A stretch of 64,000 bases of DNA, from contig NZ_JAECMT010000003.1 in assembly GCF_016019935.1 (NCBI RefSeq), positions 664,208-728,207 of the forward strand, in the 5' to 3' direction. The notes beneath the pieces are model-generated. The model was not told the DNA's origin, searched no databases, and saw only the letters and a program-made list of their open reading frames with translations. The stretch is from Paenibacillus sp. GSMTC-2017 (lineage in GTDB: Bacteria; Bacillota; Bacilli; Paenibacillales; Paenibacillaceae). This document shows, piece by piece, positions 35,005-44,203 of this stretch; the first letter of the stretch is position 1, and every line of letters starts with the position of its first letter. Position numbers and translations under genes: made by a program.

Positions 35005-37251
35005 TTATTTCATTGAAGTAATAACAGCCTTCATTGGCTCAGTAAATGCAAAGTTTCGACCCTGAAATTGCTCAGGAGGAAGAGTTGCAAGTAGATCAAT
35101 TCTTCGTTGAACCTCTTTAGTAATTTCGTCAATCCGTTCTTCATATTGTGCAGGCTTCGTATTATCACCTGCGGCTACTGCACTGCCATGTGCTAACGCG
35201 TAAGTAGTCATTGCACGTTCATAGGTTGTAATATCCCATGGGAATTTCACTAGCGTCTCTTCGATAACGGGCAAAGATTCTACAATCTGATTGTTTATAT
35301 GAAGTAATTTAATTTGGTACTCGAAAATAGCTCTGCTGTAAGAATCCTTTTTTGCCGCTTCATTAACGGTTTCAATTGCAAGTGCTAATATTTTCGGATC
35401 TTTTGATTGTTCATAACCCTGCAGAAGCCAATTTACTTTCGTAACAGCATATGTAGTTTGGCTTGGAGCAATTTTCATCGACTTATCTAATCCAGCTAGC
35501 AACTGATTGAATGGAACTTGTTGCTTGCTTGCTTGATCAAGTGTTTGTGTGAAATTTGTAACTGCCCTGTTGTTTTGAATGGCGATAACAATTAAAACTA
35601 AGCTCATAATAATAAGTGACACAGGATATACTGATCTTCTCCATGATTGTGTAGTCAACTTGTTCAGACGATCAATTGTCAATTTCTCATGATAAGGTGC
35701 CAACATAGCTCCTAATGAGATGAATACAATAGCTGCAATATAGACATAGCTCATATCAAAGTCAATTGCGCTATGCATGAGTATAGTTAGAGACAAAATA
35801 AAAAATACTAAATGACTGCCTCTAAGCTCAGGATGGCGAATATGAGAGCGAATATATAAGAAATAGATGAATGCAATTAAGCCAAACAACGTTATAAATC
35901 CTACCCAACCGATTTCTACGAGAACCTGAACAAAGAAACTATGTGCTTGTCGGCTATTGTATGGGTTATTTTGATATTGTTCATAAATGGATTGCCATGC
36001 ACCGCCCCCTGCTCCAAGAAGTGGATAGTCTTGCGAAGCACGAAGTCCGTCTTTATAAAACGTTAAACGCTCTAATACACTGTGCTGTTGTAAATTAATG
36101 TTGGCAATACGATCTGATAATTGTGCTGGTAACAAATCCCGAATTGCTGAACTACTAAACAAAAGAGTCATTAATAAGGTACTAACAATAACAATAGCTC
36201 CCGAAATGGAAAGAGATGACCATTTACGCTCTGCAAATTTCATTAATCTAGTTTCAACCCAACTATCTACTTTTGCATGGTATAGCCATGTAAATGCCAA
36301 AGTGATTAAGATGGCTGCGAATAGTAATCCCCAACTTTGTATAGCCAAACTGCTGAACATTGAAATTGTATCTGGAGCTTTTTCAGCGGTTGGTTGTACA
36401 ATTTTTGCAATTTCAATTGTGTTTTCTGTCATTTTCCCAAGTACTAACATAGAAGCTAGAATGGAAATAGCGAGAAACGCCAAGTAAGCAATTTGTTTGG
36501 ACAAGCGCAAAAATGGAATGATTAAAATAATAACCACTGGAATGATAACGATAGCTCCGCGTGAGAAAGTCATCATAAAAGATATCCAAATGGGAGCAAG
36601 CATTGCTGCATGAAACATTCGTGATCTAGTTGTCGAACTATGTACAGCATAATAGGCAGTAGCAAGGAACAAAGCGATTAGAAAACCTGCATATGCATTT
36701 GAGTATTGGAAAACAGATGATAAGCGATAGCCATCATGGGCAAGCCAAAGCGCGTCTTTAACGAAAATTTGTCCAAAAAGGTTGAATAGACCGAATAGGA
36801 CAATGATAAAACCAGATAACATTATTCCAGATTCAATAATTGTTTGTGATAATTTTGTTTGAGCAGCGTATAGGCTGATAATAAATAAAGCTGCAAACAT
36901 AGCATAAATGACGATAGTAAACTTGGCATTATAGCTAGAAACAGCATTAAATGAAGAAATCCAATAAAGTAGAGGCAATATTAGTATTAATATTGACAAC
37001 AAGCTAGTGTAGCTATTTAACTGCCATTTACGGATGAAATAAAAGGCTACAATAATTAAAAGAATGAAAGAGTAGATGGATGCTGTATTTAATATTGGCT
37101 CAAAGCTAAATTCATAACCGTTAAACATCCCTCTATCATAAGGGAAAATTAGTAAAAACAATGCAATGCCGAGAGCACTGATAATAGAGATAAGAGGAGC
37201 CTCGGTTTTTTCAAGTGTGTTTCTTTTTGCAACTTTTTGTCGTGCACTCAT
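35005..37251 (-). CDS. O-antigen ligase/Wzy-like polytopic membrane protein
   Basis: 748 residues. About 12 membrane helices, then an about 190-residue extracytoplasmic C-terminal domain (helical, TPR-like in appearance). The family hallmark is the large external loop between about 380 and 450 with GAGGGAWQSIYEQYQ followed by AHSFFVQVLVEIGW, as in Wzy polymerases and WaaL ligases. It probably polymerises or ligates lipid-linked glycans at the outer face of the membrane. The second Wzy-like protein at 39575-41065 has the same loop. The ATG at 37251 has TAGGAG 9 bases upstream. Confidence 0.82.
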   Translation of the reverse strand: MSARQKVAKRNTLEKTEAPLISIISALGIALFLLIFPYDRGMFNGYEFSFEPILNTASIYSFILLIIVAFYFIRKWQLNSYTSLLSILILILPLLYWISSFNAVSSYNAKFTIVIYAMFAALFIISLYAAQTKLSQTIIESGIMLSGFIIVLFGLFNLFGQIFVKDALWLAHDGYRLSSVFQYSNAYAGFLIALFLATAYYAVHSSTTRSRMFHAAMLAPIWISFMMTFSRGAIVIIPVVIILIIPFLRLSKQIAYLAFLAISILASMLVLGKMTENTIEIAKIVQPTAEKAPDTISMFSSLAIQSWGLLFAAILITLAFTWLYHAKVDSWVETRLMKFAERKWSSLSISGAIVIVSTLLMTLLFSSSAIRDLLPAQLSDRIANINLQQHSVLERLTFYKDGLRASQDYPLLGAGGGAWQSIYEQYQNNPYNSRQAHSFFVQVLVEIGWVGFITLFGLIAFIYFLYIRSHIRHPELRGSHLVFFILSLTILMHSAIDFDMSYVYIAAIVFISLGAMLAPYHEKLTIDRLNKLTTQSWRRSVYPVSLIIMSLVLIVIAIQNNRAVTNFTQTLDQASKQQVPFNQLLAGLDKSMKIAPSQTTYAVTKVNWLLQGYEQSKDPKILALAIETVNEAAKKDSYSRAIFEYQIKLLHINNQIVESLPVIEETLVKFPWDITTYERAMTTYALAHGSAVAAGDNTKPAQYEERIDEITKEVQRRIDLLATLPPEQFQGRNFAFTEPMKAVITSMK

Positions 37252-37339
37252 TCATTTGAACTCCTAACGTCGTGGGATCTAGTATATGGTGTCGATTACT
37301 TTCTATATTTTATCAAATGGTTGGGAGGAATGCTATAAA

Positions 37340-37365
37340 AAAGGGAGTCTGTAGGGACTCCCTTT
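37340..37365 (-). terminator. intrinsic terminator of the SLH-protein gene
   Basis: On the minus strand a 10-bp stem AAAGGGAGTC/GACTCCCTTT is followed by TTTT, so the SLH transcript stops before the larger Wzy-like gene. Confidence 0.8.
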
Positions 37366-37377
37366 CGTTTAAACGAA

Positions 37378-39480
37378 TTATTGTGTCAAAATTTGATAGA
37401 TGATTTTAGCGGCTTCCGCACGTGTGAGATTTGCTTTTGGATCGAAATTACCATTTTGCTTACCCGAGAGGAGGCCTGCCTCTGCTGCAGCTTTTACATA
37501 TTCACTTGCCCAATCAGAAATTTTATTTTGATCTTTAAATGTAACATTAATAGAATTCTGGCTTGAAAGGCTAGGGTTCTTTTCAATAAGTTTACCTATT
37601 ATTACTGCCATCTCTTCGCGAGTAATGTTGTCGTTAGGACTGAATTTACCATCAGTACTTCCTTCAAGAAGACCAGCATTTTTAGCTGCTACAACGTAAC
37701 CTGCATACCAGCTTGTAGGGTTAACATCTGAGAAGGTAGATTCTGTACTAACGTCAGATTCTAGTTCAAGTGTTCTACTAATGATCGCTGCAAATTGAGC
37801 ACGTGTAATATTGCCAGACGGATTGAAGTTGTCTTTATCTATGCCTTCAAGAATATGTTTCGCTGTAAGTAATTTGATATAATCATGCGCCCATTGCTCG
37901 GAATTAACATCGTTAAAGCTCCTATTGTATTCTAGTACAGCGAGCGCTCCTGATTTGTAAACCTCAACTTCAATTTCACCTTTATCATTCAGCTTTCCAC
38001 CAAGATACTCAAGTTTGCCATCCCCATTTATGGAGTAGACTCCCAAAAGGGCGGTATTAGTATCTTTTAACACGTTTAGAGTAAACTTAATTGGATTGCT
38101 CAAATCAGGTAAAGGTATAACTGTTCCAACCTTTGTAATAACAGCAACATTAAAGTTAATAGATGATCCAGCAGAATTTAAAATTGTGTTATTTGGTTTA
38201 GTTACTGTTGAAATTAGCTTAGTGGTACTGATATCTGAAAAGGGAGCTAATTCGATTGTAATTTGAGCATCTTTTAATTGTGCTTCAGTTAATTTCTCTT
38301 TAAATTTAGCAAGTTCGTCTGAAGGGAATTGTAAAGAGAATCCATTACCCTTTATTTCTAAAGAATTACTTCCTAGAAGCTCTGCTGCATTAATCGGCAG
38401 TTGGATCTTCTTAGTATCTTTAGCCAATTCAACGTTAACTTTACCGTCTATTGGTTTAGAGAGAGCATCTGCTGTTAGCAACTGTATACTTGTATCTACT
38501 TTTTCCACCGGAGGAACTCCGGGAGTAGATGGGAATAATGGGTTAGTTGTACCTGTATTGTTATTTGTTAGGGTGACATTGTAGAAAAACTTCATATTTA
38601 CACTGTCAAAGTAAGGAGTATCCCTATACTCAGTAATATCTCTCAGGTAGTCACCATATTCAATAGAAGCAATATAATCACTACCAGCACTTGGCAAGCG
38701 TATTTCATTATTTGAACTAGTTGATGAAAGTTTCAACTCATAATTATTTAGTTTACTTAACGGCTGTTGGAATTCTAAAATAAATGAATCACTAGATCGT
38801 CTCCATGTATTAGTGACACTGGAGAAATTGTGTACGGGATGTACGGCGTTAACGTAAACACTGCTCGTAACACTTTTATTGATTAATTCAAAATCTGTTG
38901 ATGCTGTAACAGATGGATGGTATTGTGCGGATTTAGTTGTTTCATAATTATATGGCAAGTTTACCTGTATGTAACGATGACTATCAGCCTCAGGGACAAA
39001 AGATAGTATTGAATCTCCTGCTTTTAGATAGCTGTCCCCTAGTTTGCCAGTGAATGATTCAGTACCTGACATTCGATATACATTTAGTGATACTGATTCA
39101 TCATAATATCCGAAAAAACCATTATTTCCTTTAGTTATAACATTAGCAGTGTTATTTTCTGTAATTCGTATTTGAGATGGATCGTAATTTAATTGTTCTG
39201 AAAAGCTTAGAAAATGGTGGAAGATATTATTATCATCATAGCTATATTTGCCCATGTCAGATACATGCCTATTCTTTAATTCCTGATACTGATTATTTTC
39301 ATCCAAGTACTCTACTTTTACTTTATCAGGATCAGCAACGTAAATTCCTCCAGAAAATTTCCCGTTATAATAATTAAATTCAAACATACTTGCCCCATAG
39401 CTAATAAGCGGCAAGAGCATTGATAACAACATAATCGTACATAATGAGATACTTAGTCTCATTTTCCATTCCTTAATCAT
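37378..39480 (-). CDS. secreted protein with three C-terminal SLH domains
   Basis: 700 residues. Signal peptide (about 1-30), a long N-terminal region of unknown fold (about 30-500; rich in Asn, Ser, Thr), then three S-layer-homology repeats (about 515-695; each has a FxDV/F-W-A-x-Y...AxxxGLLxG...FxPxxxxTRAExA pattern, for example FNPSGNITRAQFA and FDPKANLTRAEAA). SLH domains bind pyruvylated secondary cell-wall polymer, so the protein should be held on the wall surface. It lies between two Wzy-like genes and opposite a polysaccharide cluster. Strong AGGAGG before the ATG. Confidence 0.9.
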   Translation of the reverse strand: MIKEWKMRLSISLCTIMLLSMLLPLISYGASMFEFNYYNGKFSGGIYVADPDKVKVEYLDENNQYQELKNRHVSDMGKYSYDDNNIFHHFLSFSEQLNYDPSQIRITENNTANVITKGNNGFFGYYDESVSLNVYRMSGTESFTGKLGDSYLKAGDSILSFVPEADSHRYIQVNLPYNYETTKSAQYHPSVTASTDFELINKSVTSSVYVNAVHPVHNFSSVTNTWRRSSDSFILEFQQPLSKLNNYELKLSSTSSNNEIRLPSAGSDYIASIEYGDYLRDITEYRDTPYFDSVNMKFFYNVTLTNNNTGTTNPLFPSTPGVPPVEKVDTSIQLLTADALSKPIDGKVNVELAKDTKKIQLPINAAELLGSNSLEIKGNGFSLQFPSDELAKFKEKLTEAQLKDAQITIELAPFSDISTTKLISTVTKPNNTILNSAGSSINFNVAVITKVGTVIPLPDLSNPIKFTLNVLKDTNTALLGVYSINGDGKLEYLGGKLNDKGEIEVEVYKSGALAVLEYNRSFNDVNSEQWAHDYIKLLTAKHILEGIDKDNFNPSGNITRAQFAAIISRTLELESDVSTESTFSDVNPTSWYAGYVVAAKNAGLLEGSTDGKFSPNDNITREEMAVIIGKLIEKNPSLSSQNSINVTFKDQNKISDWASEYVKAAAEAGLLSGKQNGNFDPKANLTRAEAAKIIYQILTQ

Positions 39481-39574
39481 TTTTATTCCTCCTAATTATA
39501 GTAAATCATCCTTTTAATATTTTAACAGAGTAATTATACTATTACTATTGATTTACTTATTAGTTCAGTAAATT

Positions 39575-41065
39575 TTATTGTAATAAGTAGTTTCTAATTT
39601 CTTTCAATAATTCACTATATTTCTTTTGTCTTGGAACTTTTGCAGAAGCTACTATAAGTTTATCTTCAGCGATTGAATAGTAATATTGCTTGTTATCGAT
39701 GTTTCCAAGCCGGACATCATTTTTTGCAGACTCGTAAAGAATAGAGCTTGACCAGGGTAACAATTTTTCAGCATACTCTAGATTCTCTTTAGCAATAAGT
39801 AGGTTACCTTCCCTTGCTATTTCTATGCCTAGTGATTTCTTATTGTATCCCACGGCAAACCAAGTAAACATTACTACTAAAATAATCGAACTAATAGAAA
39901 TAATGAATAACCAACGGGTATTGATCTGGATCATCATATTTTTATGATCTATTGAAAGGATTAGAAACAGCAACATCGTCATTATTAATGGATAGATCAA
40001 ATCAAAATCAAAAGCAGCGTGGGATAGAATGACCGTAACAATTAAAATGATGACCTTTGTGTCAAAATGGTTAGTTGTTTTATTATTTTTAATGTTTTGA
40101 ATTCCTTGCCAGAAAAAAAACACTATAAACAGTAGTCCACATAAACCTCCAATAATACCAACATCCAATATGACCTGAATGTAATGATTGTGAATGTACT
40201 TTACAAAATAATCTTGTGATTGATACAAATGTTGAAGAGCAGTCCATCCGCCCCCACCGGAACCTCCAATTAAAAAATCAGACATCATATGTATACTGTC
40301 TTTCCAATAAACTAATCGTATTTGAAATTCTGATGTATTAGTTTGAATCGAAGAGACGCGATTAACAAAAAATAAGAAGTCTTGTTTTATTAGCGCCGCA
40401 AAAATCAAGCTCAGTAAGTGGGTTCCAAATACATAAGCAAGGGCCTTTAGTTTGCGCAACTCCGGTGTAATAGCAATAAGCACAATCACTGATATTAACC
40501 AAAACACCCAAACAGATCTCGACATCGTTAGAAGTAATCCGACCGAGTTTATTGCTAGTAGAATTAGCGTAATATTCGACTTCGTTCTAGTATAATTTGA
40601 CATGCTAATTAGAATATTTATGAGTAAAATAATCGCTAATGCATTTGCATATTGTATCGTAGACTCTAGTCTGCCATTTCTGGACATATCGAATAGACTG
40701 CCTACAATAACCATAAAGGCTCCGGTCCACGGCCAAAGTGATAGTATATGATTATATTTTCCCTTAGGAATCATTGTAATCATTAATGAAAGTGGAATCA
40801 GACTTGAAACTCTTGATGCCTCTAATATAGCTGCTTCGACATCAATAGCATAGAAACAAGATATCCAATACCATGAAACAAATAGGATGATAGGAATATG
40901 TAACATTGTTAAAATGAGTTCTTTTCTAATCCATATTAAAGCTAGAAATGCAGTAAATACGATAGCGTTCATTGTTAATAGAGTTGTATCCGTAACAAAG
41001 CCAGACCAAATGACACCTGATATGAAGAAGAATAGCATGAAATAGTAAGGAAAGGTTTTCGACAT
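39575..41065 (-). CDS. second O-antigen ligase/Wzy-like membrane protein
   Basis: 496 residues with about 12 membrane helices and the family's external loop GGSGGGGWTALQHLYQ followed by IHNHYIQVILDVGIIGG, clearly related to the protein at 35005-37251 but with only an about 80-residue C-terminal soluble part. Likely polymerase or ligase for a lipid-linked saccharide. ATG at 41065 (AGGAG 7 bases upstream), preferred over the GTG at 41071. The SLH gene follows 94 bp downstream with no obvious terminator, so both may share a transcript. Confidence 0.82.
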   Translation of the reverse strand: MSKTFPYYFMLFFFISGVIWSGFVTDTTLLTMNAIVFTAFLALIWIRKELILTMLHIPIILFVSWYWISCFYAIDVEAAILEASRVSSLIPLSLMITMIPKGKYNHILSLWPWTGAFMVIVGSLFDMSRNGRLESTIQYANALAIILLINILISMSNYTRTKSNITLILLAINSVGLLLTMSRSVWVFWLISVIVLIAITPELRKLKALAYVFGTHLLSLIFAALIKQDFLFFVNRVSSIQTNTSEFQIRLVYWKDSIHMMSDFLIGGSGGGGWTALQHLYQSQDYFVKYIHNHYIQVILDVGIIGGLCGLLFIVFFFWQGIQNIKNNKTTNHFDTKVIILIVTVILSHAAFDFDLIYPLIMTMLLFLILSIDHKNMMIQINTRWLFIISISSIILVVMFTWFAVGYNKKSLGIEIAREGNLLIAKENLEYAEKLLPWSSSILYESAKNDVRLGNIDNKQYYYSIAEDKLIVASAKVPRQKKYSELLKEIRNYLLQ

Positions 41066-41244
41066 GAGCACGCTCCTGAGATTTCTAAATTAGGTAAGTT
41101 TCAAATAGTATTTTAACAGATGTAATGAAGCGACAGTGATTATTTAATGTTTGGAGCATAAGATGATCACATTCTCAGTTACGTAAGTTCTGACATGAGA
41201 ATTAGGTATTCATGTAATCGATTGTTTGGTAAACTATAAGGGAA

Positions 41245-41339
41245 GATTCGACATTTTTATCGGGGGAATGGGTTTGGAAAATCATTCTATGGCGAATGAT
41301 GCGTTAATTACAGTTAACTCATCTACATAAAGTCGAATC
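41245..41339 (+). repeat. large inverted repeat enclosing two small hairpins
   Basis: Outer arms GATTCGAC (41245-41252) and GTCGAATC (41332-41339); inside, ATCATTC/GAATGAT and GTTAA/TTAAC hairpins; T-rich tail ATTTTTTATT follows. The outer left arm contains TTCGACA, a Spo0A-type box, and the right arm AGTCGAA is one base off. Confidence 0.45.
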
Positions 41340-41522
41340 AATTTTTTATTACAATAATTATGCTAAATCTCAACCAATATATGGTAGTAATTTTGAAGAA
41401 ATGACTAGTAGGTTATAAAGGGAATGTTTAGTAAATTATATCCTTTGGTTGCTCACATTATATAAATAGTTGATTGGAAGTGTTATAGTAGTGTAGGTAA
41501 ATCGGAGGATATTAGTTTTATT

Positions 41523-41549
41523 ACATGCATATTAATAAATTTTGCATGT
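41523..41549. repeat. inverted repeat ACATGCA...TGCATGT upstream of rfbA
   Basis: Perfect 7-bp arms with a 13-base AT spacer, ending 55 bp before the rfbA start. Possible operator or leader hairpin. Confidence 0.4.
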
Positions 41550-41604
41550 TTAATAATATATATTTTTTAACTACATAGTAAGTGAAAGGGGATCGATTTA
41601 GATC

Positions 41605-42477
41605 ATGAAAGGAATTATATTAGCGGGTGGTTCAGGCACTCGTTTATATCCAATAACGAAAGCAATATCAAAGCAAATTGTTCCTGTATACGATAAGCCA
41701 ATGATCTATTATCCTTTGTCTGTACTGATGTTATCAGGCATACAAGATATTTTAATTATATCCACTCCACGAGATATCCTTACATTTAAAGAACTGTTTG
41801 GAAATGGAGAGCATCTTGGGTTGAAATTGAGTTACGCAGTACAAGAGTCTCCAAATGGATTAGCAGAGGCATTCATTATAGGAGAAGACTTTATTGGCGA
41901 TGACTCTGTTTCATTAATTCTAGGAGATAATATTTTCTATGGTCAAAGTTTTGGTAGAGTATTAACAGAAGCTGCTCAATTAAAAGAAGGAGCAACTATT
42001 TTTGGTTACTTTGTGAAAAATCCACAAGCGTATGGTGTTATAGAATATGACGAATATGGAAAAGTTCTATCAATTGAAGAAAAACCGAAAGAACCTAAAT
42101 CAAATTATGCGGTTCCTGGTTTGTATTTCTATGACAATAAAGTGGTAGAAATAGCGAAAAGTATTAAACCATCTGCACGTGGTGAATTAGAGATAACGGA
42201 AATCAACAATCAATATTTGCTTAGAGGCGAATTAAATGTAAAGTTGCTAGGTAGAGGCATGGCTTGGATGGATACTGGTACTCATGACACAATGCTTGAA
42301 GCAAGTAATTTTGTAGAAGCAGTACAAAAACGCCAAGGATTATACATAGCTTGTATTGAAGAGATAGCATTTAAGAAAAAATATATTACCAAAGATCAGT
42401 TACTCCAACTGGCGTCTCCATTATTAAAGACAGAATACGGAAACTATCTGGTTCAAATAGCAGAAGGATACTATTAA
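41605..42477 (+). CDS. rfbA: glucose-1-phosphate thymidylyltransferase (RmlA)
   Basis: First step of dTDP-L-rhamnose synthesis: glucose-1-phosphate plus dTTP to dTDP-glucose. 290 residues, standard length. N-terminal [11 protein letters not shown] nucleotide-binding signature, [18 protein letters not shown], the metal-binding LGDNIF, EEKP and WMDTGT are all present. First gene of the cluster; rfbC, rfbB and rfbD follow with 18-70 bp gaps, so one operon is likely. GAAAGGGG precedes the ATG at slightly long spacing. Confidence 0.96.
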   Translation: MKGIILAGGSGTRLYPITKAISKQIVPVYDKPMIYYPLSVLMLSGIQDILIISTPRDILTFKELFGNGEHLGLKLSYAVQESPNGLAEAFIIGEDFIGDDSVSLILGDNIFYGQSFGRVLTEAAQLKEGATIFGYFVKNPQAYGVIEYDEYGKVLSIEEKPKEPKSNYAVPGLYFYDNKVVEIAKSIKPSARGELEITEINNQYLLRGELNVKLLGRGMAWMDTGTHDTMLEASNFVEAVQKRQGLYIACIEEIAFKKKYITKDQLLQLASPLLKTEYGNYLVQIAEGYY

Positions 42478-42495
42478 TATCTGCAGGAGGTATAA

Positions 42496-43044
42496 ATGGG
42501 ACAATTTATATTCACAAAAACAGGAATAGAAGGTTTGACGATCATTGAACCAAAGGTGTTTGGAGATGATCGTGGATACTTTATGGAAACTTATAATTTT
42601 AATGACTTCTCTGCTGCAGGACTAGATATGAAGTTTGTCCAAGACAACCAATCGAAATCCAAAAAAGGTGTTTTAAGAGGATTACATTTCCAAACTCAAC
42701 ATGCACAAGGGAAGTTAGTGCGAGTATTATCAGGTACTGTATATGATGTTGCAGTTGATTTAAGAAAAGATTCTCCTACTTTTAAACAGTGGCATGGAGT
42801 TATGCTCACTGGAGAAAACAATAAGCAATTTTATGTGCCGGAAGGTTTTGCTCATGGTTTTCTAGTTTTATCAGAGGAAGCGGAATTTGTATATAAGTGT
42901 ACTAATTTTTATTATCCAGAATTTGATTCCGGTGTAATGTGGAACGATCCTGATATCGGGATTGATTGGCCACTAGATGGAATAGAAGAAATCTTATTAT
43001 CAGAAAAAGATAAAAATCAAAAAGCGCTCTCAGAATTATTTTGA
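42496..43044 (+). CDS. rfbC: dTDP-4-dehydrorhamnose 3,5-epimerase (RmlC)
   Basis: Epimerises C3 and C5 of the 4-keto sugar. 182-residue cupin with the diagnostic DNQSKSKKGVLRGLHFQ block (catalytic His in LRGLHF), VAVDLRKDSPTF and FAHGFLVLS. Strong GGAGG before the ATG. Position between rfbA and rfbB fixes the pathway. Confidence 0.95.
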   Translation: MGQFIFTKTGIEGLTIIEPKVFGDDRGYFMETYNFNDFSAAGLDMKFVQDNQSKSKKGVLRGLHFQTQHAQGKLVRVLSGTVYDVAVDLRKDSPTFKQWHGVMLTGENNKQFYVPEGFAHGFLVLSEEAEFVYKCTNFYYPEFDSGVMWNDPDIGIDWPLDGIEEILLSEKDKNQKALSELF

Positions 43045-43090
43045 TTAAGACTTAATTCATTTTTCTTTACAATCAGGAGGTAGTTAAATA

Positions 43091-44137
43091 ATGACTTCGG
43101 TAGAAGTGACAGACAAACAAGATACGATATTAATTACAGGCGGAGCAGGTTTTATTGGTAGTAATTTCGTGTTGTATATGCTTGATAAGTACCCAAATTA
43201 TAAAATAGTGAATCTTGATGCTCTTACATACGCAGGTAATTTAAACAATCTTTCTACGGTGGAAAATAACAGTAATTACACATTTGTACATGGTGATATA
43301 TGTGATAGAAGTCTAATTCAAAGTTTGTTTGATAAATACTCTCCTAAGTATGTCATTAACTTTGCTGCAGAATCGCATGTAGACAGAAGTATTTCAAATC
43401 CTCAATTATTTTTAGAAACGAATATTAGTGGCACACAAGTGCTATTAGACGCTTGTAAAAAGAACTGGATTGATGCTGGAATTTCTCAATCAGAAGTAAA
43501 GTTTTTGCAAGTGTCTACAGATGAAGTATATGGCTCACTGGGAGAAGAAGGTTATTTCACTGAATCAACACCGTTAGCTCCTAACAGCCCATATTCTGCA
43601 AGCAAAGCTTCAGCTGATATGTTTGTTAGAGCCTATAACGAAACTTATGGTTTAAATGTAAATATAACAAGATGCTCTAATAACTATGGACCGTTTCAAT
43701 TCCCTGAGAAATTGATTCCCTTGATTATCTCTAATGCTTTGGCAGATAAAGATTTGCCTGTTTATGGTGACGGATTAAATATTAGAGATTGGCTTTATGT
43801 AGGTGACCATTGCAGTGCAATTGATGTTGTTCTCCATAATGGTAAATCTGGTGAAGTGTATAATGTTGGTGGATTTAACGAAAAAACTAATATTGATATA
43901 GTTAAAATCATCTTAAAAGAGCTTGGGAAGCCGGAGTCATTAATTAAATATGTAACAGATCGACTAGGCCATGATAAAAGATATGCAATCGATCCTACAA
44001 AGATAAAAGATGAACTTGGTTGGGAACCTACAGTTATGTTTGATGAAGGAATTAAATTGTCTATACAATGGTATTTAACAAACAAAGAATGGCTAGAGAA
44101 TGTCCATAGTGGAGAGTATAGTAATAATAAATTTTAA
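43091..44137 (+). CDS. rfbB: dTDP-glucose 4,6-dehydratase (RmlB)
   Basis: Converts dTDP-glucose to the 4-keto-6-deoxy sugar. 348-residue extended SDR enzyme: NAD motif GGAGFIGSN, substrate motif AAESHVDRSI, STDEVYG with the catalytic Asp-Glu pair, and YSASKASAD (Tyr-x3-Lys). About ten residues more than usual at the N-terminus (TSVEVTDKQD). AGGAGG precedes the ATG. Confidence 0.96.
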   Translation: MTSVEVTDKQDTILITGGAGFIGSNFVLYMLDKYPNYKIVNLDALTYAGNLNNLSTVENNSNYTFVHGDICDRSLIQSLFDKYSPKYVINFAAESHVDRSISNPQLFLETNISGTQVLLDACKKNWIDAGISQSEVKFLQVSTDEVYGSLGEEGYFTESTPLAPNSPYSASKASADMFVRAYNETYGLNVNITRCSNNYGPFQFPEKLIPLIISNALADKDLPVYGDGLNIRDWLYVGDHCSAIDVVLHNGKSGEVYNVGGFNEKTNIDIVKIILKELGKPESLIKYVTDRLGHDKRYAIDPTKIKDELGWEPTVMFDEGIKLSIQWYLTNKEWLENVHSGEYSNNKF

Positions 44138-44203
44138 AAGTGGATCTAAAATGAGTTATGATTAAATCCTAATTTCACATTGTAATTATTAGGAGTTTTG
44201 AAG

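Larger units (their letters stand above)
41066..41604. other. 539-bp AT-rich divergent regulatory stretch
   Basis: Separates the minus-strand Wzy/SLH genes from the plus-strand polysaccharide cluster. Contains a perfect Spo0A-type 7-mer (41247-41253), a structured segment bounded by GATTCGAC/GTCGAATC (41245-41339), and an inverted repeat ACATGCA/TGCATGT (41523-41549) 55 bp before rfbA. No convincing -35/-10 pair could be fixed. Confidence 0.5.

Noticed and set aside
41057-41063. Perfect Spo0A box overlapping the start of the Wzy-like gene
   Set aside because: It is formed by the start codon and the following two codons (ATG TCG AAA), and several chance matches to a 7-mer are expected in 64 kb.
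41268-41330. 20-codon ORF within the structured segment before rfbA
   Set aside because: The G-run is too close to the ATG and the frame lies entirely within the inverted-repeat structure; more likely chance.
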